From assembly GCA_947455285.1 (NCBI GenBank), contig CANGOK010000033.1:1-18185 (forward strand): a DNA stretch of 18,185 nucleotides. The letters run 5' to 3'. How positions within the stretch are numbered: the stretch's first letter is position 1; each line of letters opens with the position of its first letter. Under the pieces are notes generated by a model, which did not search any database, was not told the origin of the DNA, and saw nothing but the letters and a program-made list of their open reading frames with translations. The stretch is from Beijerinckiaceae bacterium. Its GTDB lineage: Bacteria > Pseudomonadota > Alphaproteobacteria > Rhizobiales > Beijerinckiaceae. This document shows positions 6,589 through 13,637 of the stretch, piece after piece. Position numbers and translations under genes: made by a program.

Positions 6589-8352
6589 TCAGTTCTGCGC
6601 GATCCAGCGGCTGTCCACGAGCCAGCGCTGGAACGCCAGAATCGACGCCCGGTCCTTGCAGGTGGCGTAGAGCCCGTCGCAATGGGCCATGAGCTTCTCG
6701 CGTCGGGCGAAGACCGGATCGAGCGGCAGGCCCGCCGCAATCACAGTGATGACGGGCAGATTGGCGATCTCGACGATGGCGTGGTCCGCCCCAGCGAGTT
6801 TCGGCGTGAAGCCCTGTCCCTCAACGGTGAAATAGGTCTCGAAGGCCTTGGATTCGCGGTCGAGAAGCCACGAGCGGCCCTCGTCTGCGATGGCGCGGTT
6901 GTTTTCGAGCGGCACCTTCGCCAGCGCCGGTTGGTGGTCGCCATAGCCCACATGGAGAATATGGCGGCCCGGTAGGGTGCGGGCGAGGCGCTCACGAAAG
7001 TCGTCGCGGTCGCGCTTGGCGAGCAACAGACGCCAGAGATATTCGTCGAATTCGGGGTCAGCGTTCCAGCGAAGGGAATCCGTTTCGCGGATCGCGTCGG
7101 GGGCGAAGCGGAAGTCCCATGGCGAATGGGTCGACATGCTCGCAACTACGACAAAGCGCGGCTTGCGCGCGCCCTGCGCCGGGGCCTCCAGAAACTTCGC
7201 GGCTTCGCCGAGATAGAAGGCGTCGCGCTGGCGCTGGTCGGGCGCGTGGTGCACGGCGGTGTCGATCACCTTGTCAAAGCCGATCGCCTCATAAAAGCGC
7301 CCAACACCGGCGAAACCAGCCGAGGCCGGATAGATGATCGCCGTCTCGTACCCGCATGCCTTGAGATATTGGGGCAGGGAATGGCGCAGGCGCCCCGTCA
7401 TGAAGTTCGCGACGAAATTGCGCAGATTGCCGAAGGAGTTGGTGGAGAGGCCGGTAAGCGCGGTGAAATCAGAAAGCCATGTGCCGCCGCCGAAAGTCTC
7501 CACCCGCAGCGGATGAACGCGACCATCAACCGAGGTGAAAAAGGGCGTCAGTTCATCTGGATAGATCAGGCCCTTATAGACCCCGGGCGGCATCGTGGAC
7601 TCGTTGAGCGTCATCACGATGTCAGGCGCGTCGCCCTGCGGCTTGCAGGAGATGGCGTCGGCTGGAATGGGCGAAATCGACGCCCTTGGCGCCACCTCGA
7701 TCAACCCATGGTAGGAATAGAGCTGCGGCAGGTCGGCGAAGGACGTCAGGAAGGACGAAAGGGCGAAATTGCGCTCATTGAAAAAGTCCGCATTGCGCCC
7801 GCTAAGCGGCCAGGCGCCAATCGCCAGAAGCCCAGCTGCGCAAGCCGTAAGGCCAACGCGCGGACGAAGAGCGAGGCGCCCGCCAGCATCGGAACGCCAG
7901 CTCAAAAATATGATGGCTGCGCTCGCAGCGAGTCCTGCGGCGACCATCGCCGCCTGCCTCGGATAGGCGGAGAGGAAGAACTCGGCCGTCGCACCCGTGA
8001 AGTAGAAGGGCACGTCATAGACATGCAGGTTCATCGCCACGAGCGCGAACTTCGACCGCGCAGCGATGAAAGTTGATATGAAAAACAGTGTCGCCAGCGC
8101 CAATCCGGTCTTCGGACGCCCCAGCAAGCCCGCTAGAAGGGCGGCCATGCCCAGATGGATGGCTATGACTGCGAAAAGAAGGGCGGGCTCAGGCTCGCCA
8201 TAGGACACAAACGCCAGCCAGCCGAGAACCGCCACCGTGAGGGTGGTCTGCCGCCAGGAGCTAGGACGAGCGCTGTTGATCGGCGGAAACAGGAGAATAG
8301 CCCTTCTGGATGACTGGTTTGTGACACGTTCGCACGAAAGCTGGGGTTCCAC
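6589..8352 (-). CDS. Sulfatase-fold membrane enzyme (LtaS/EptA/BcsG-like transferase or hydrolase)
   Basis: The product has 587 residues. About five hydrophobic segments lie at residues 36-50, 57-78, 83-106, 132-151 and 164-183. A long extracytoplasmic domain of the alkaline phosphatase/sulfatase superfamily follows. Visible metal and catalytic elements are DIVMTLNEST (244-253; Glu251, nucleophile candidate Thr253), GGGTWLSDFTALTGL (288-302), MSTHSPWDF and HVGYGDHQP (Asp472, His473). This is the layout of lipid-head-group transferases such as lipoteichoic acid synthase and phosphoethanolamine transferases, with Thr rather than a sulfatase Cys as nucleophile. Decoration of an envelope glycan or lipid A in the periplasm is inferred. 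The start is uncertain: GTG 8352 has no clear ribosome binding site and no ATG lies before the first helix. Confidence 0.82.
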   Translation of the reverse strand: MEPQLSCERVTNQSSRRAILLFPPINSARPSSWRQTTLTVAVLGWLAFVSYGEPEPALLFAVIAIHLGMAALLAGLLGRPKTGLALATLFFISTFIAARSKFALVAMNLHVYDVPFYFTGATAEFFLSAYPRQAAMVAAGLAASAAIIFLSWRSDAGGRLALRPRVGLTACAAGLLAIGAWPLSGRNADFFNERNFALSSFLTSFADLPQLYSYHGLIEVAPRASISPIPADAISCKPQGDAPDIVMTLNESTMPPGVYKGLIYPDELTPFFTSVDGRVHPLRVETFGGGTWLSDFTALTGLSTNSFGNLRNFVANFMTGRLRHSLPQYLKACGYETAIIYPASAGFAGVGRFYEAIGFDKVIDTAVHHAPDQRQRDAFYLGEAAKFLEAPAQGARKPRFVVVASMSTHSPWDFRFAPDAIRETDSLRWNADPEFDEYLWRLLLAKRDRDDFRERLARTLPGRHILHVGYGDHQPALAKVPLENNRAIADEGRSWLLDRESKAFETYFTVEGQGFTPKLAGADHAIVEIANLPVITVIAAGLPLDPVFARREKLMAHCDGLYATCKDRASILAFQRWLVDSRWIAQN

Positions 8353-8410
8353 AACGCGGCTGATGGGGATGACGCAGGCAGCCCGCTTTCCCCTGCGCTC
8401 GCGGCTTGAT

Positions 8411-8422
8411 ATGAGGCCTCAT
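8411..8422. promoter_or_regulatory. 12-bp perfect palindrome in the gpt leader
   Basis: ATGAGGCCTCAT reads identically on both strands and ends two bases before the gpt ribosome binding site (GGAGG, 8425-8429). It could be an operator or part of a leader hairpin that affects translation. A palindrome this short can also arise by chance. Confidence 0.25.
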
Positions 8423-8434
8423 CTGGAGGGCATC

Positions 8435-8923
8435 ATGAGCGAACAGGCAGCTAAGGCGTTTCCCGTTTCCTGGGATCAGTTTCACCGCGACTCCCGCGCT
8501 CTCGCTTGGCGCCTGTCGGGTCAGGGCTCGTTCCGCGCCATTATCTCGATCACGCGCGGCGGCCTCGTTCCGGCGGCCATCGTCGCTCGTGAACTTAGCA
8601 TTCGCGTCATCGAAACCGTCTCGATCGCCAGCTATAGCGGCGGCCGTCAGGGCTCCCTGAGCATTCTCAAGGGCATCGCCCCTGAAATGCTCACCGATGA
8701 GGGAGCAGGAATCCTCGTGATCGACGATCTCGTCGACACCGGCGCGACCATGAAGGTTGTGCGTGAAATGCTGCCCAAGGCTCATGTGGCGACGGTCTAC
8801 GCCAAGCCCCTTGGCCGCCCGCTGGTGGACACTTTCGTGACCGAGGTGTCGCAGGACACCTGGATCTACTTCCCTTGGGACCTCGAGCTTTCCTACGCCA
8901 AGCCAATCAACGGAAAAGATTGA
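8435..8923 (+). CDS. gpt: Xanthine phosphoribosyltransferase (Gpt)
   Basis: The product has 162 residues. ATG 8435 is preceded by GGAGG at good spacing. ITRGGLVPAAI (39-49) and the PRPP-binding loop VIDDLVDTGATM (95-106) define a type I phosphoribosyltransferase. WIYFPWD (143-149) is the purine-contact segment typical of Gpt-type xanthine-guanine enzymes. It converts xanthine (and guanine) plus PRPP to XMP (GMP) in cytoplasmic purine salvage. The length matches E. coli Gpt closely. It is divergent from the sulfatase-fold gene (82 bp between starts) and is followed 68 bp later by the truncated haemoglobin gene on the same strand. Confidence 0.95.
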   Translation: MSEQAAKAFPVSWDQFHRDSRALAWRLSGQGSFRAIISITRGGLVPAAIVARELSIRVIETVSIASYSGGRQGSLSILKGIAPEMLTDEGAGILVIDDLVDTGATMKVVREMLPKAHVATVYAKPLGRPLVDTFVTEVSQDTWIYFPWDLELSYAKPINGKD

Positions 8924-8947
8924 TTTTGCTTGAAAAATTAGGATTTT

Positions 8948-8964
8948 CCCGCAACATGCGCGGG
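8948..8964 (+). terminator. Weak hairpin after gpt
   Basis: CCCGC-N7-GCGGG forms a five-base-pair stem 24 bases after the gpt stop and is followed by TCTTTCC. The stem is short and lacks a T-run, so it may only attenuate transcription into the haemoglobin gene or be meaningless. Confidence 0.25.
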
Positions 8965-8991
8965 TCTTTCCTGAAAGCTGCGTGAGGATCT

Positions 8992-9438
8992 GTGACGGCG
9001 CCTGAGCCAACCATCATCCATCGCCCGGCCCCCGGCGTCGCCGTGGGCGTGTCTGAAGAGATGATCCACACCCTCGTGCATGGCTTCTATGACCGCATCC
9101 GTGCGGATGAGGTGCTCGGGCCGATCTTTTCAGCGGAGATCGAGGATTGGGATCCGCATCTCGCCAAGATGTGCGATTTCTGGTCGTCGATGCTGCTGAT
9201 GACCAAGCGCTACGATGGGCGCCCAGTCCCGGCCCATCTCAGGATTCCCAATCTTGATCGACCGCATTTCGAGCGCTGGCTCACCTTGTTCCGCAGCGCG
9301 GCGACCGCGCTGTGTCCGCCGGAAGCGGCGGCGCTGTTCATCTACCGGGCGGAGCGTGTCGCCCAGTCCTTGCAGCTCTCGATTGATTTCCAGCGCGGCG
9401 TCCTGCCGCCGCTGAAAGCCCCGATCCGGGCCGACTAA
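8992..9438 (+). CDS. Group III truncated haemoglobin
   Basis: The product has 148 residues from GTG 8992, with GAGGA at 8984-8988. The fold signature is clear. LVHGFYDRIRADEVLGPIF (28-46) covers helix B with Phe32/Tyr33, the usual B9/B10 pair. DPHLAKMCDFWSSML contains the candidate distal His56 and the Phe-Trp pair of group III proteins. RPHFERWLTLF carries proximal haem-ligand candidate His92. Family members bind O2/NO and are linked to NO or oxygen handling at low O2 (Campylobacter Ctb is the best-studied). It is cytoplasmic, with no signal peptide. Its TAA stop lies 3 bp from the stop of the convergent dehydrogenase gene. Confidence 0.92.
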   Translation: MTAPEPTIIHRPAPGVAVGVSEEMIHTLVHGFYDRIRADEVLGPIFSAEIEDWDPHLAKMCDFWSSMLLMTKRYDGRPVPAHLRIPNLDRPHFERWLTLFRSAATALCPPEAAALFIYRAERVAQSLQLSIDFQRGVLPPLKAPIRAD

Positions 9439-9441
9439 CCC

Positions 9442-10275
9442 TCAGCGTGTCCCTTCGCCGAGCCCCTTCGATGCCCCTGATGCAAGATCGGGCCATGCGA
9501 CCGGGGCGCAGCCCGGCGCGTCGAGCGGATGCTGGGGATCGAAGAACTGGGCGACGAAACGCTTACCCGTGACCCCGTTCGACTGGTCGCTTGCGAGATA
9601 ACGGATCGGCCCCACCATGGCCTGCGGCGCCACCAGTTTTGAACGGTCGGGCATGGATTCAAGCGGGATCATGCCCGTGTCCGCCGCGCCGCCGGGGATC
9701 ACCACATTCACGGTGACGCCGGAATCCCTGAGGTCGTCAGCCCAGCTCGCGGAGCCCGCCTCAAGCCCGGACTTTGTCTGGCCATAGGGCATGTTGCCGC
9801 CGCGGATCATGGTCGAGAAGCTGGTGGTGATGTTGACGATCCGGCCCCATTTCCGCTCGATCATATGCGGCGCCGCCGCCCGGGCGAGCAGGAAGGGGCC
9901 GCGCAGATTGACTGCGATCATGTTCCACCAGCGTTCAGGATCGGCGTCCCAGAAGCGCAGGGGTTCTTCGATGAAGTTGCGCTTCATATAGACCGGGCCC
10001 AGCCCCGCGCAGTTCACCAGCATGTCGAGGTGGCCGAAGGTTGCGATGGCGTGGGCGACGGCGGCTTCGCCCTGTCCCTGATCGCGCACGTCGAGCTGAT
10101 GGGCGATGACGCGCCCTGCCACGCCCTTCGCCTTGGCTTCAGTCTCGGCCAGTCCCGCCGTGTCGATATCGGCGGCCAGAACTGATGCGCCTGCTTCGGC
10201 CAGTCCAAGCGCCATGGCCCGCGCGAGGCCGGTTCCGGCGCCCGTGATGAGGCAGGTCTTTTCGCTGAGATCCAT
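9442..10275 (-). CDS. Short-chain dehydrogenase/reductase (SDR)
   Basis: The product has 277 residues. ATG 10275 follows GGGGAG. The Rossmann NAD(P) loop is TGAGTGLARA (11-20), and AADID at the end of strand 2 favours NAD(H). VNCAG (87-91), Asn123 in AVNLRG, Ser152/Ser154 and the YGQTK pair Tyr164/Lys168 complete the classical SDR catalytic tetrad. The substrate cannot be told. The C-terminal 30 residues (after FDPQHPLDAPG) are Pro/Ala-rich and less typical. It is cytoplasmic. It is transcribed away from the KGG-protein gene across an AT-rich 255 bp intergenic region and converges with the haemoglobin gene. Confidence 0.9.
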   Translation of the reverse strand: MDLSEKTCLITGAGTGLARAMALGLAEAGASVLAADIDTAGLAETEAKAKGVAGRVIAHQLDVRDQGQGEAAVAHAIATFGHLDMLVNCAGLGPVYMKRNFIEEPLRFWDADPERWWNMIAVNLRGPFLLARAAAPHMIERKWGRIVNITTSFSTMIRGGNMPYGQTKSGLEAGSASWADDLRDSGVTVNVVIPGGAADTGMIPLESMPDRSKLVAPQAMVGPIRYLASDQSNGVTGKRFVAQFFDPQHPLDAPGCAPVAWPDLASGASKGLGEGTR

Positions 10276-10402
10276 AAGGCCGCTCCCCTTTCGACCACTT
10301 CCTTTTCCCTAAGCGTAAGGGGCCGAGCCCCCATTCGGCAAGCGCCGGCGCCACACAGTCGAATTTCTGCAGCTTCACTACTAGCGGTTGTATATTTTTG
10401 AT

Positions 10403-10420
10403 GTTACACGTAATTGTAAC
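10403..10420. promoter_or_regulatory. GTTACA-N6-TGTAAC inverted repeat
   Basis: This is a perfect 6-bp dyad with a CGTAAT spacer, about 110 bp upstream of the KGG gene and 127 bp upstream of the dehydrogenase. The size and spacing suit a dimeric regulator. No known consensus was matched. Confidence 0.35.
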
Positions 10421-10444
10421 GGTCACGGATAGAAGTGCTGCCGA

Positions 10445-10499
10445 TACGTAATGTATATGCCGCCCTGATACTGATCGTTTCTGTTTACGTTACGTAATG
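10445..10499. repeat. Direct repeat TACGTAATG, two copies 46 bp apart
   Basis: TACGTAATG occurs at 10445-10453 and 10491-10499, upstream of the KGG gene. Each copy includes the self-complementary TACGTA, and the second sits inside TTACGTTACGTAA. The spacing is a little over four helical turns, as expected for co-operative binding sites. Function is inferred only. Confidence 0.4.
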
Positions 10500-10530
10500 C
10501 CGTAGCGTTCTTTTTACGGGAGTTGACTAC

Positions 10531-10803
10531 ATGGCAATATCGAATCGCGGCTTTGCTTCCATGTCGGCCGAACGTCGTCGGGAGATTGCGCGTCTGGGAG
10601 GCAAGTCGGTGCCGCGTGATTCGCGCAGCTTCGCGCGCGACCCGGATCTGGCCGCCACCGCTGGCCGCAAGGGTGGGGCCAATGTGCCCAAGGCCAAGCG
10701 CTCGTTTTCAGCCGATAACCAGCTCGCCATGGACGCCGGCCGCAAGGGTGGCCTCGTCGCCAGCGCCCGTCGCCAAAAGGCCGCCCAGCCAGAGGCGGAA
10801 TAG
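10531..10803 (+). CDS. KGG-repeat general stress protein
   Basis: The product has 90 residues. ATG 10531 is preceded by GGGAG at 8 bp. The sequence is hydrophilic and made of degenerate repeats: ARLGGKSVP (20-28), AGRKGGANVP (44-53) and AGRKGGLVAS (69-78), joined by SFARDPDLAA and SFSADNQLAM linkers of similar shape. This is the KGG (stress-induced, GsiB-like) family, small disordered proteins induced by starvation, desiccation or general stress. No enzymatic residues are expected. It has its own long regulatory leader and a terminator-like hairpin, so it is probably monocistronic. Stress induction is inferred from the family. Confidence 0.88.
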   Translation: MAISNRGFASMSAERRREIARLGGKSVPRDSRSFARDPDLAATAGRKGGANVPKAKRSFSADNQLAMDAGRKGGLVASARRQKAAQPEAE

Positions 10804-10812
10804 CTTTCCCGT

Positions 10813-10843
10813 GGCGATGGCCGTCAATGACGCGGCCATCGCC
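10813..10843 (+). terminator. Strong hairpin after the KGG gene
   Basis: GGCGATGGCCG (10813-10823) pairs perfectly with CGGCCATCGCC (10833-10843), an 11-bp GC-rich stem with a 9-base loop, starting 9 bases after the stop codon. The T-run is poor (GGTTTC), so termination strength is uncertain. Confidence 0.6.
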
Positions 10844-10909
10844 CGGTTTCAGTTGCGCGCACGCATCCGCTAGGGCACAAAGCATCGGTCTGGCGGTTTT
10901 CCGCCGGCA

Positions 10910-10993
10910 GCGGACGTGGCGAAACTGGTAGACGCAAGAGACTTAAAATCTCTCGGGATTCCCGTGCGGGTTCGATCCCCGCCGTCCGCACCA
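10910..10993 (+). tRNA. tRNA-Leu, anticodon UAA
   Basis: The acceptor arm GCGGACG (10910-10916) pairs with CGTCCGC (10983-10989), followed by discriminator A and encoded CCA. The anticodon stem AGAGA/TCTCT encloses the loop CTTAAAA, with anticodon TAA at 10944-10946. A long variable arm (TCGGGATTCCCGT) marks a class II leucine tRNA. GTTCGATCC is the T loop. It reads UUA/UUG codons. It ends 13 bp from the stop of the convergent monooxygenase gene. Confidence 0.98.
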
Positions 10994-11006
10994 AAAGGAC
11001 AGGCTC

Positions 11007-12212
11007 TCAGTCCCGTTTCCTGTAATCATAAAGCCAATCCAGCCGCGACATCATAAGATGCGGGCTGAGGCTGCGCATGGTGAGGTCCCGGGCGAAGGCG
11101 AGGGGGCCCCTCATGTGGTAGATCGCGCCCTGTCGGCGCGAGGCGATCACCACATCCGCCGCTCGTTTTTTCCGCGCGCTTTCATAATCGGCCAACGCCG
11201 TCTTGACGTCATGGACGCGAAGGAAGGCGCGCCCCAGCGCCCCCGCGTCTTCAATCGCTTGCGCGGCGCCCTGGGCGAAAAACGGCAGCATGGGATGGGC
11301 TGCGTCGCCGAGCAGGGCGACGCGCTCCAGCGTCCAGCGCGAGGTCGGTTCGCGGTCGAACAGGGGCCAGCGTTTCCATTCTTTCGCAGCGGCGACCAGC
11401 ATGCGCGCGTCCCGATGCCAGCGCGAGAAGCGGGGCGACACATCCGAGGGCTTGCCGCTGATGGCCCAGAGGTCGGCGGCCTCCTCGCCGCGCCAACCGT
11501 CTTCGGTGATGGCGACGATATTGATCAGCGCGCCATGGCGCAGCGGATAATGAACGAGATGCGCCTTCGGCCCCAGCCACAGGCTCGTTTCAAGTTTGAG
11601 CGCACTCTTGGGCGCTTCACTCGCGGGCACGAGGGCGCGCCATGCGGTGCGGCCAGACCAGATCGGTTGATCGGCTGGGCCAAGCCCCAGTTTTGCGCGG
11701 ATGGGCGAGCGCAGTCCGTCAGCGCCGATCAGCAGGTCCGCTGAAATGCTTCGCGCTTCGCCCTCTTGCTTTATCGCGACCTCGACGCCTGTCGCGGTCT
11801 CGGCGAAACCCGTCACCGTGGCGCCGGTTTCGATGGCGATGTCCGGATTTATGGCGCAGCGTTCCAGCAGGGTTTTTTGCAGGTCCGCCCGATGGATCAC
11901 TGCGGAGGGGGCGCCCCAGCGGGCCTCGGCGATGACGCCCAGCGGAAAAGACGACAGCTCCACGCCGTCGCTCGCCCTGCGGATGCGCAGATGCTCGGGC
12001 GTCAGCGCCGCCTGCATGACGTAGTCGATGAGGCCAAGCTCTCCCAGCACCCCCGTCGCATTGGGGGCGAGCTGCAGGCCTGCGCCGGTCTCTTGGATGG
12101 TCCGGGCGCGTTCAAGCAGGGTGACGCGCAAGCCGGCGCGGGCGAGGGCGATCGCGGCCGTGAGCCCGCCGATCCCGGCGCCCGCTATGATGGCGTGCAG
12201 TTTCTCCGCCAT
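11007..12212 (-). CDS. FAD-dependent monooxygenase (salicylate hydroxylase-like, class A)
   Basis: The product has 401 residues. All three flavoprotein hydroxylase motifs are present: GAGIGG (11-16) with Glu35 for the FAD ribose, the DG motif in LLIGADGLRSPIR (160-172) and the GD motif in VALLGDAAHPMLPF (298-311). TGAGLQLAPNA (42-52) and IHRADLQ are typical of salicylate 1-hydroxylase and 3-hydroxybenzoate 6-hydroxylase relatives. These use NAD(P)H and O2 to hydroxylate aromatics; the substrate here is unknown. The start lies 9 bp after the stop of the zinc-finger gene, so the two are almost surely co-transcribed, although the ribosome binding site is weak. There is no ring-cleavage gene nearby, so a catabolic role is not supported by context. 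Confidence 0.88.
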   Translation of the reverse strand: MAEKLHAIIAGAGIGGLTAAIALARAGLRVTLLERARTIQETGAGLQLAPNATGVLGELGLIDYVMQAALTPEHLRIRRASDGVELSSFPLGVIAEARWGAPSAVIHRADLQKTLLERCAINPDIAIETGATVTGFAETATGVEVAIKQEGEARSISADLLIGADGLRSPIRAKLGLGPADQPIWSGRTAWRALVPASEAPKSALKLETSLWLGPKAHLVHYPLRHGALINIVAITEDGWRGEEAADLWAISGKPSDVSPRFSRWHRDARMLVAAAKEWKRWPLFDREPTSRWTLERVALLGDAAHPMLPFFAQGAAQAIEDAGALGRAFLRVHDVKTALADYESARKKRAADVVIASRRQGAIYHMRGPLAFARDLTMRSLSPHLMMSRLDWLYDYRKRD

Positions 12213-12221
12213 CAGGTCACG

Positions 12222-12467
12222 TCAGGCGGCTTGCGGGCTCCACTCGCATTCGGCGGGGTCCGAATGGCCATGCAGCGCTGCATCATAGACATAGAGGGTG
12301 GAGCAATAGGAGCAGACCGCTTCGTCCGCATCGCCCATGTCGATGAAGATATGGGGATGGTCGAAGGGGGGTAGGGCGCCTATGCACATGAATTCCTTAG
12401 CGCCGACGCGCACGGAGCGAACGCCGGGCTGATTGTGGAAATGCGGTGTGGCGTGATCGGCTGCCAT
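12222..12467 (-). CDS. CHCC zinc-finger protein, NDUFS6-like
   Basis: The product has 81 residues from ATG 12467, backed by GGGGA six bases upstream; an in-frame start at 12506 lacks such support. The C-terminal half has the zf-CHCC pattern: Cys28 (FMCIGA), His37 (DHPHIFIDMG), Cys52 and Cys55 (VCSYCSTLYVYD). This matches the bacterial relatives of mitochondrial NDUFS6, the 13-kDa zinc-binding accessory and assembly subunit of complex I, which is known in Paracoccus. The alphaproteobacterial gene is often unlinked to the nuo operon, as here. Coupling to the following monooxygenase gene (9 bp) is notable. Zinc binding is strongly supported. The complex I role is inferred from homology. Confidence 0.85.
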   Translation of the reverse strand: MAADHATPHFHNQPGVRSVRVGAKEFMCIGALPPFDHPHIFIDMGDADEAVCSYCSTLYVYDAALHGHSDPAECEWSPQAA

Positions 12468-12530
12468 GCTCTGTCCCCGAAACTGGCGGATATCGCGGCG
12501 CACCATAAAGAAGGCGCGGGCGTTTGGGTA

Positions 12531-12554
12531 GGGGGCGCAAGTCGTCGCGCCCCC
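12531..12554 (-). terminator. Hairpin after the TTT receptor gene
   Basis: GGGGGCGC (12531-12538) and GCGCCCCC (12547-12554) form a perfect 8-bp stem with an 8-base loop, 6 bases past the receptor stop on the minus strand. It lies between that gene and the zinc-finger gene, so the latter probably has its own promoter. There is no T-run. Confidence 0.5.
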
Positions 12555-12560
12555 AATCCA

Positions 12561-13574
12561 TCATTGGAAATATTTACGAGCTCGCACCTTCGCCTTGTCG
12601 GAGGCGTTGATGGCGCCCAGCGCCGCCTTTTCCAGAGCTTGCGCGCTCACCGGATCAATCTCGATCTTGGCGGCCTCGGCCTCCTTGCGGAAGGCGGGGT
12701 CCTGCAACATGTCGGCGAAGGCCTTGCGGATCGCTGCGACGCGGTCCTGCGGCACGCCGGGAGGCATGGCGAAGGGATGGCCAAGGGCGTTGCCAGCGGT
12801 CACGATATCGACGACCTGCCGGTCCTCCGGATCCTTGATAAGGTCTTCCAGCGCGGGAGCGTCGTTCAGGTCGGCGGGCTTGGGGCCGGAATATACTAGG
12901 ACATGGATGTCCTTGTTCGTGACCCATTCTGGCTTCGAGGCGTTCCAGCTCGACCATGAATTATTGCGCGCCGAAACCTCGCCGCGCTCCATGGCGAGGT
13001 TGAGCGGGCCGGAGCCGGTATAGCCCATCACCATCTTGAATTTCGTGCCGAGCAGGTCGTTCAACATGACCGGGAAGGTGAGGGTGATGCCGGAGGAGCC
13101 GACGCAGCCTGCGATGATTTCGGCCTGCTTCGCCTGTTCGATGGTCGTCACGCCAGTGGTCTTCCAGACCGCCATGGTCTCGACGGTGGGGGCGATGGAG
13201 CCGATCCAGTTATATTTCGAGGCGTCGAACTGCACGCCTTCCATGCCCACGGCCTGCGAGGTCGGCAGGCCGTTCTGGATGAGGCCGATATAGGTCCCAT
13301 CCTTGGGAGCCACCTTGTAAAGATAGTTGGCCATGATCATGCCGGTGGCCCCGGTCATGTTCTGAGCGACTATGTTGGGGTGGCCGGGGATATATGCGCC
13401 AAGGTGCTTCGCAACGAGGCGCAGCTGGAAGTCATATTCGCCGCCGGGGCTGACGCCCACCAGCGCATATATGGTCTTGCCCTTGTAGAAGTCCTCGACC
13501 GCATCGGCGCGGGCGGCGCAGCTTATGGCGGCGCTGAGGGCGGCCGCCAGACAAAGCGGCTTCAGGATCGACAT
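12561..13574 (-). CDS. Tripartite tricarboxylate transporter (Bug/TctC) substrate-binding protein
   Basis: The product has 337 residues. GGAGGAA precedes ATG 13574. Residues 1-23 are a signal peptide (core LCLAAALSAAISCAA, cleavage ARA). The mature protein begins with FYKGKTIYALVGVSPGGEYD, the first binding loop of the Bug family, followed by HLGAYIPGHPNIVAQNMTGATGMIMANYLY and a PKDGTYIG segment, all classical TctC features. Such periplasmic receptors deliver carboxylates or other small organic anions to TctA/TctB. No TctA or TctB gene is in the window, so it is an orphan here and could share a permease elsewhere or act in sensing. The ligand cannot be deduced. Confidence 0.92.
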   Translation of the reverse strand: MSILKPLCLAAALSAAISCAARADAVEDFYKGKTIYALVGVSPGGEYDFQLRLVAKHLGAYIPGHPNIVAQNMTGATGMIMANYLYKVAPKDGTYIGLIQNGLPTSQAVGMEGVQFDASKYNWIGSIAPTVETMAVWKTTGVTTIEQAKQAEIIAGCVGSSGITLTFPVMLNDLLGTKFKMVMGYTGSGPLNLAMERGEVSARNNSWSSWNASKPEWVTNKDIHVLVYSGPKPADLNDAPALEDLIKDPEDRQVVDIVTAGNALGHPFAMPPGVPQDRVAAIRKAFADMLQDPAFRKEAEAAKIEIDPVSAQALEKAALGAINASDKAKVRARKYFQ

Positions 13575-13613
13575 GTCATTTCCTCCGAGTTCTTGACGCC
13601 GCTCTACACAATC

Positions 13614-13628
13614 GCGCCTCGCTGGCGC
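13614..13628 (-). terminator. Small hairpin after the IscU-like gene
   Basis: GCGCC-TCGCT-GGCGC is a perfect 5-bp stem, 10 bp beyond the IscU-like stop on the minus strand and just before the leader of the receptor gene. It is short with no clear T-run, so only weakly supported. Confidence 0.25.
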
Positions 13629-13637
13629 AAGTGGCGG

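Larger units (their letters stand above)
10276..10530. other. 255-bp AT-rich divergent intergenic region
   Basis: No gene is seen here. The SDR-proximal third holds its ribosome binding site and a small hairpin (GGGGC-CGA-GCCCC, 10319-10331). The rest is markedly more AT-rich than its surroundings. It contains three CGTAAT cores (10409-10414, 10447-10452, 10493-10498), a GTTACA/TGTAAC dyad and the palindrome TTACGTAA (10490-10497). Promoters for the dehydrogenase and the KGG gene should lie here. I could not find a convincing GGAAC-N16-17-CGTT (EcfG) pair or a clean sigma-70 promoter. Confidence 0.6.

Noticed and set aside
7126..8076. Plus-strand open frame of 316 codons within the sulfatase-fold gene
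   Set aside because: Antisense shadow of a GC-rich gene. The product is rich in Arg/Gly/His with no domain, while the minus frame has full catalytic motifs and membrane helices.
10276..10530. EcfG (general stress) promoter for the KGG gene
   Set aside because: No GGAAC element with correctly spaced CGTT was found in the intergenic region.
10910..10993. tRNA-Leu as an integration site for a mobile element
   Set aside because: No integrase, no repeat of the tRNA 3' end and no change in gene character on either side. The flanking genes look chromosomal.
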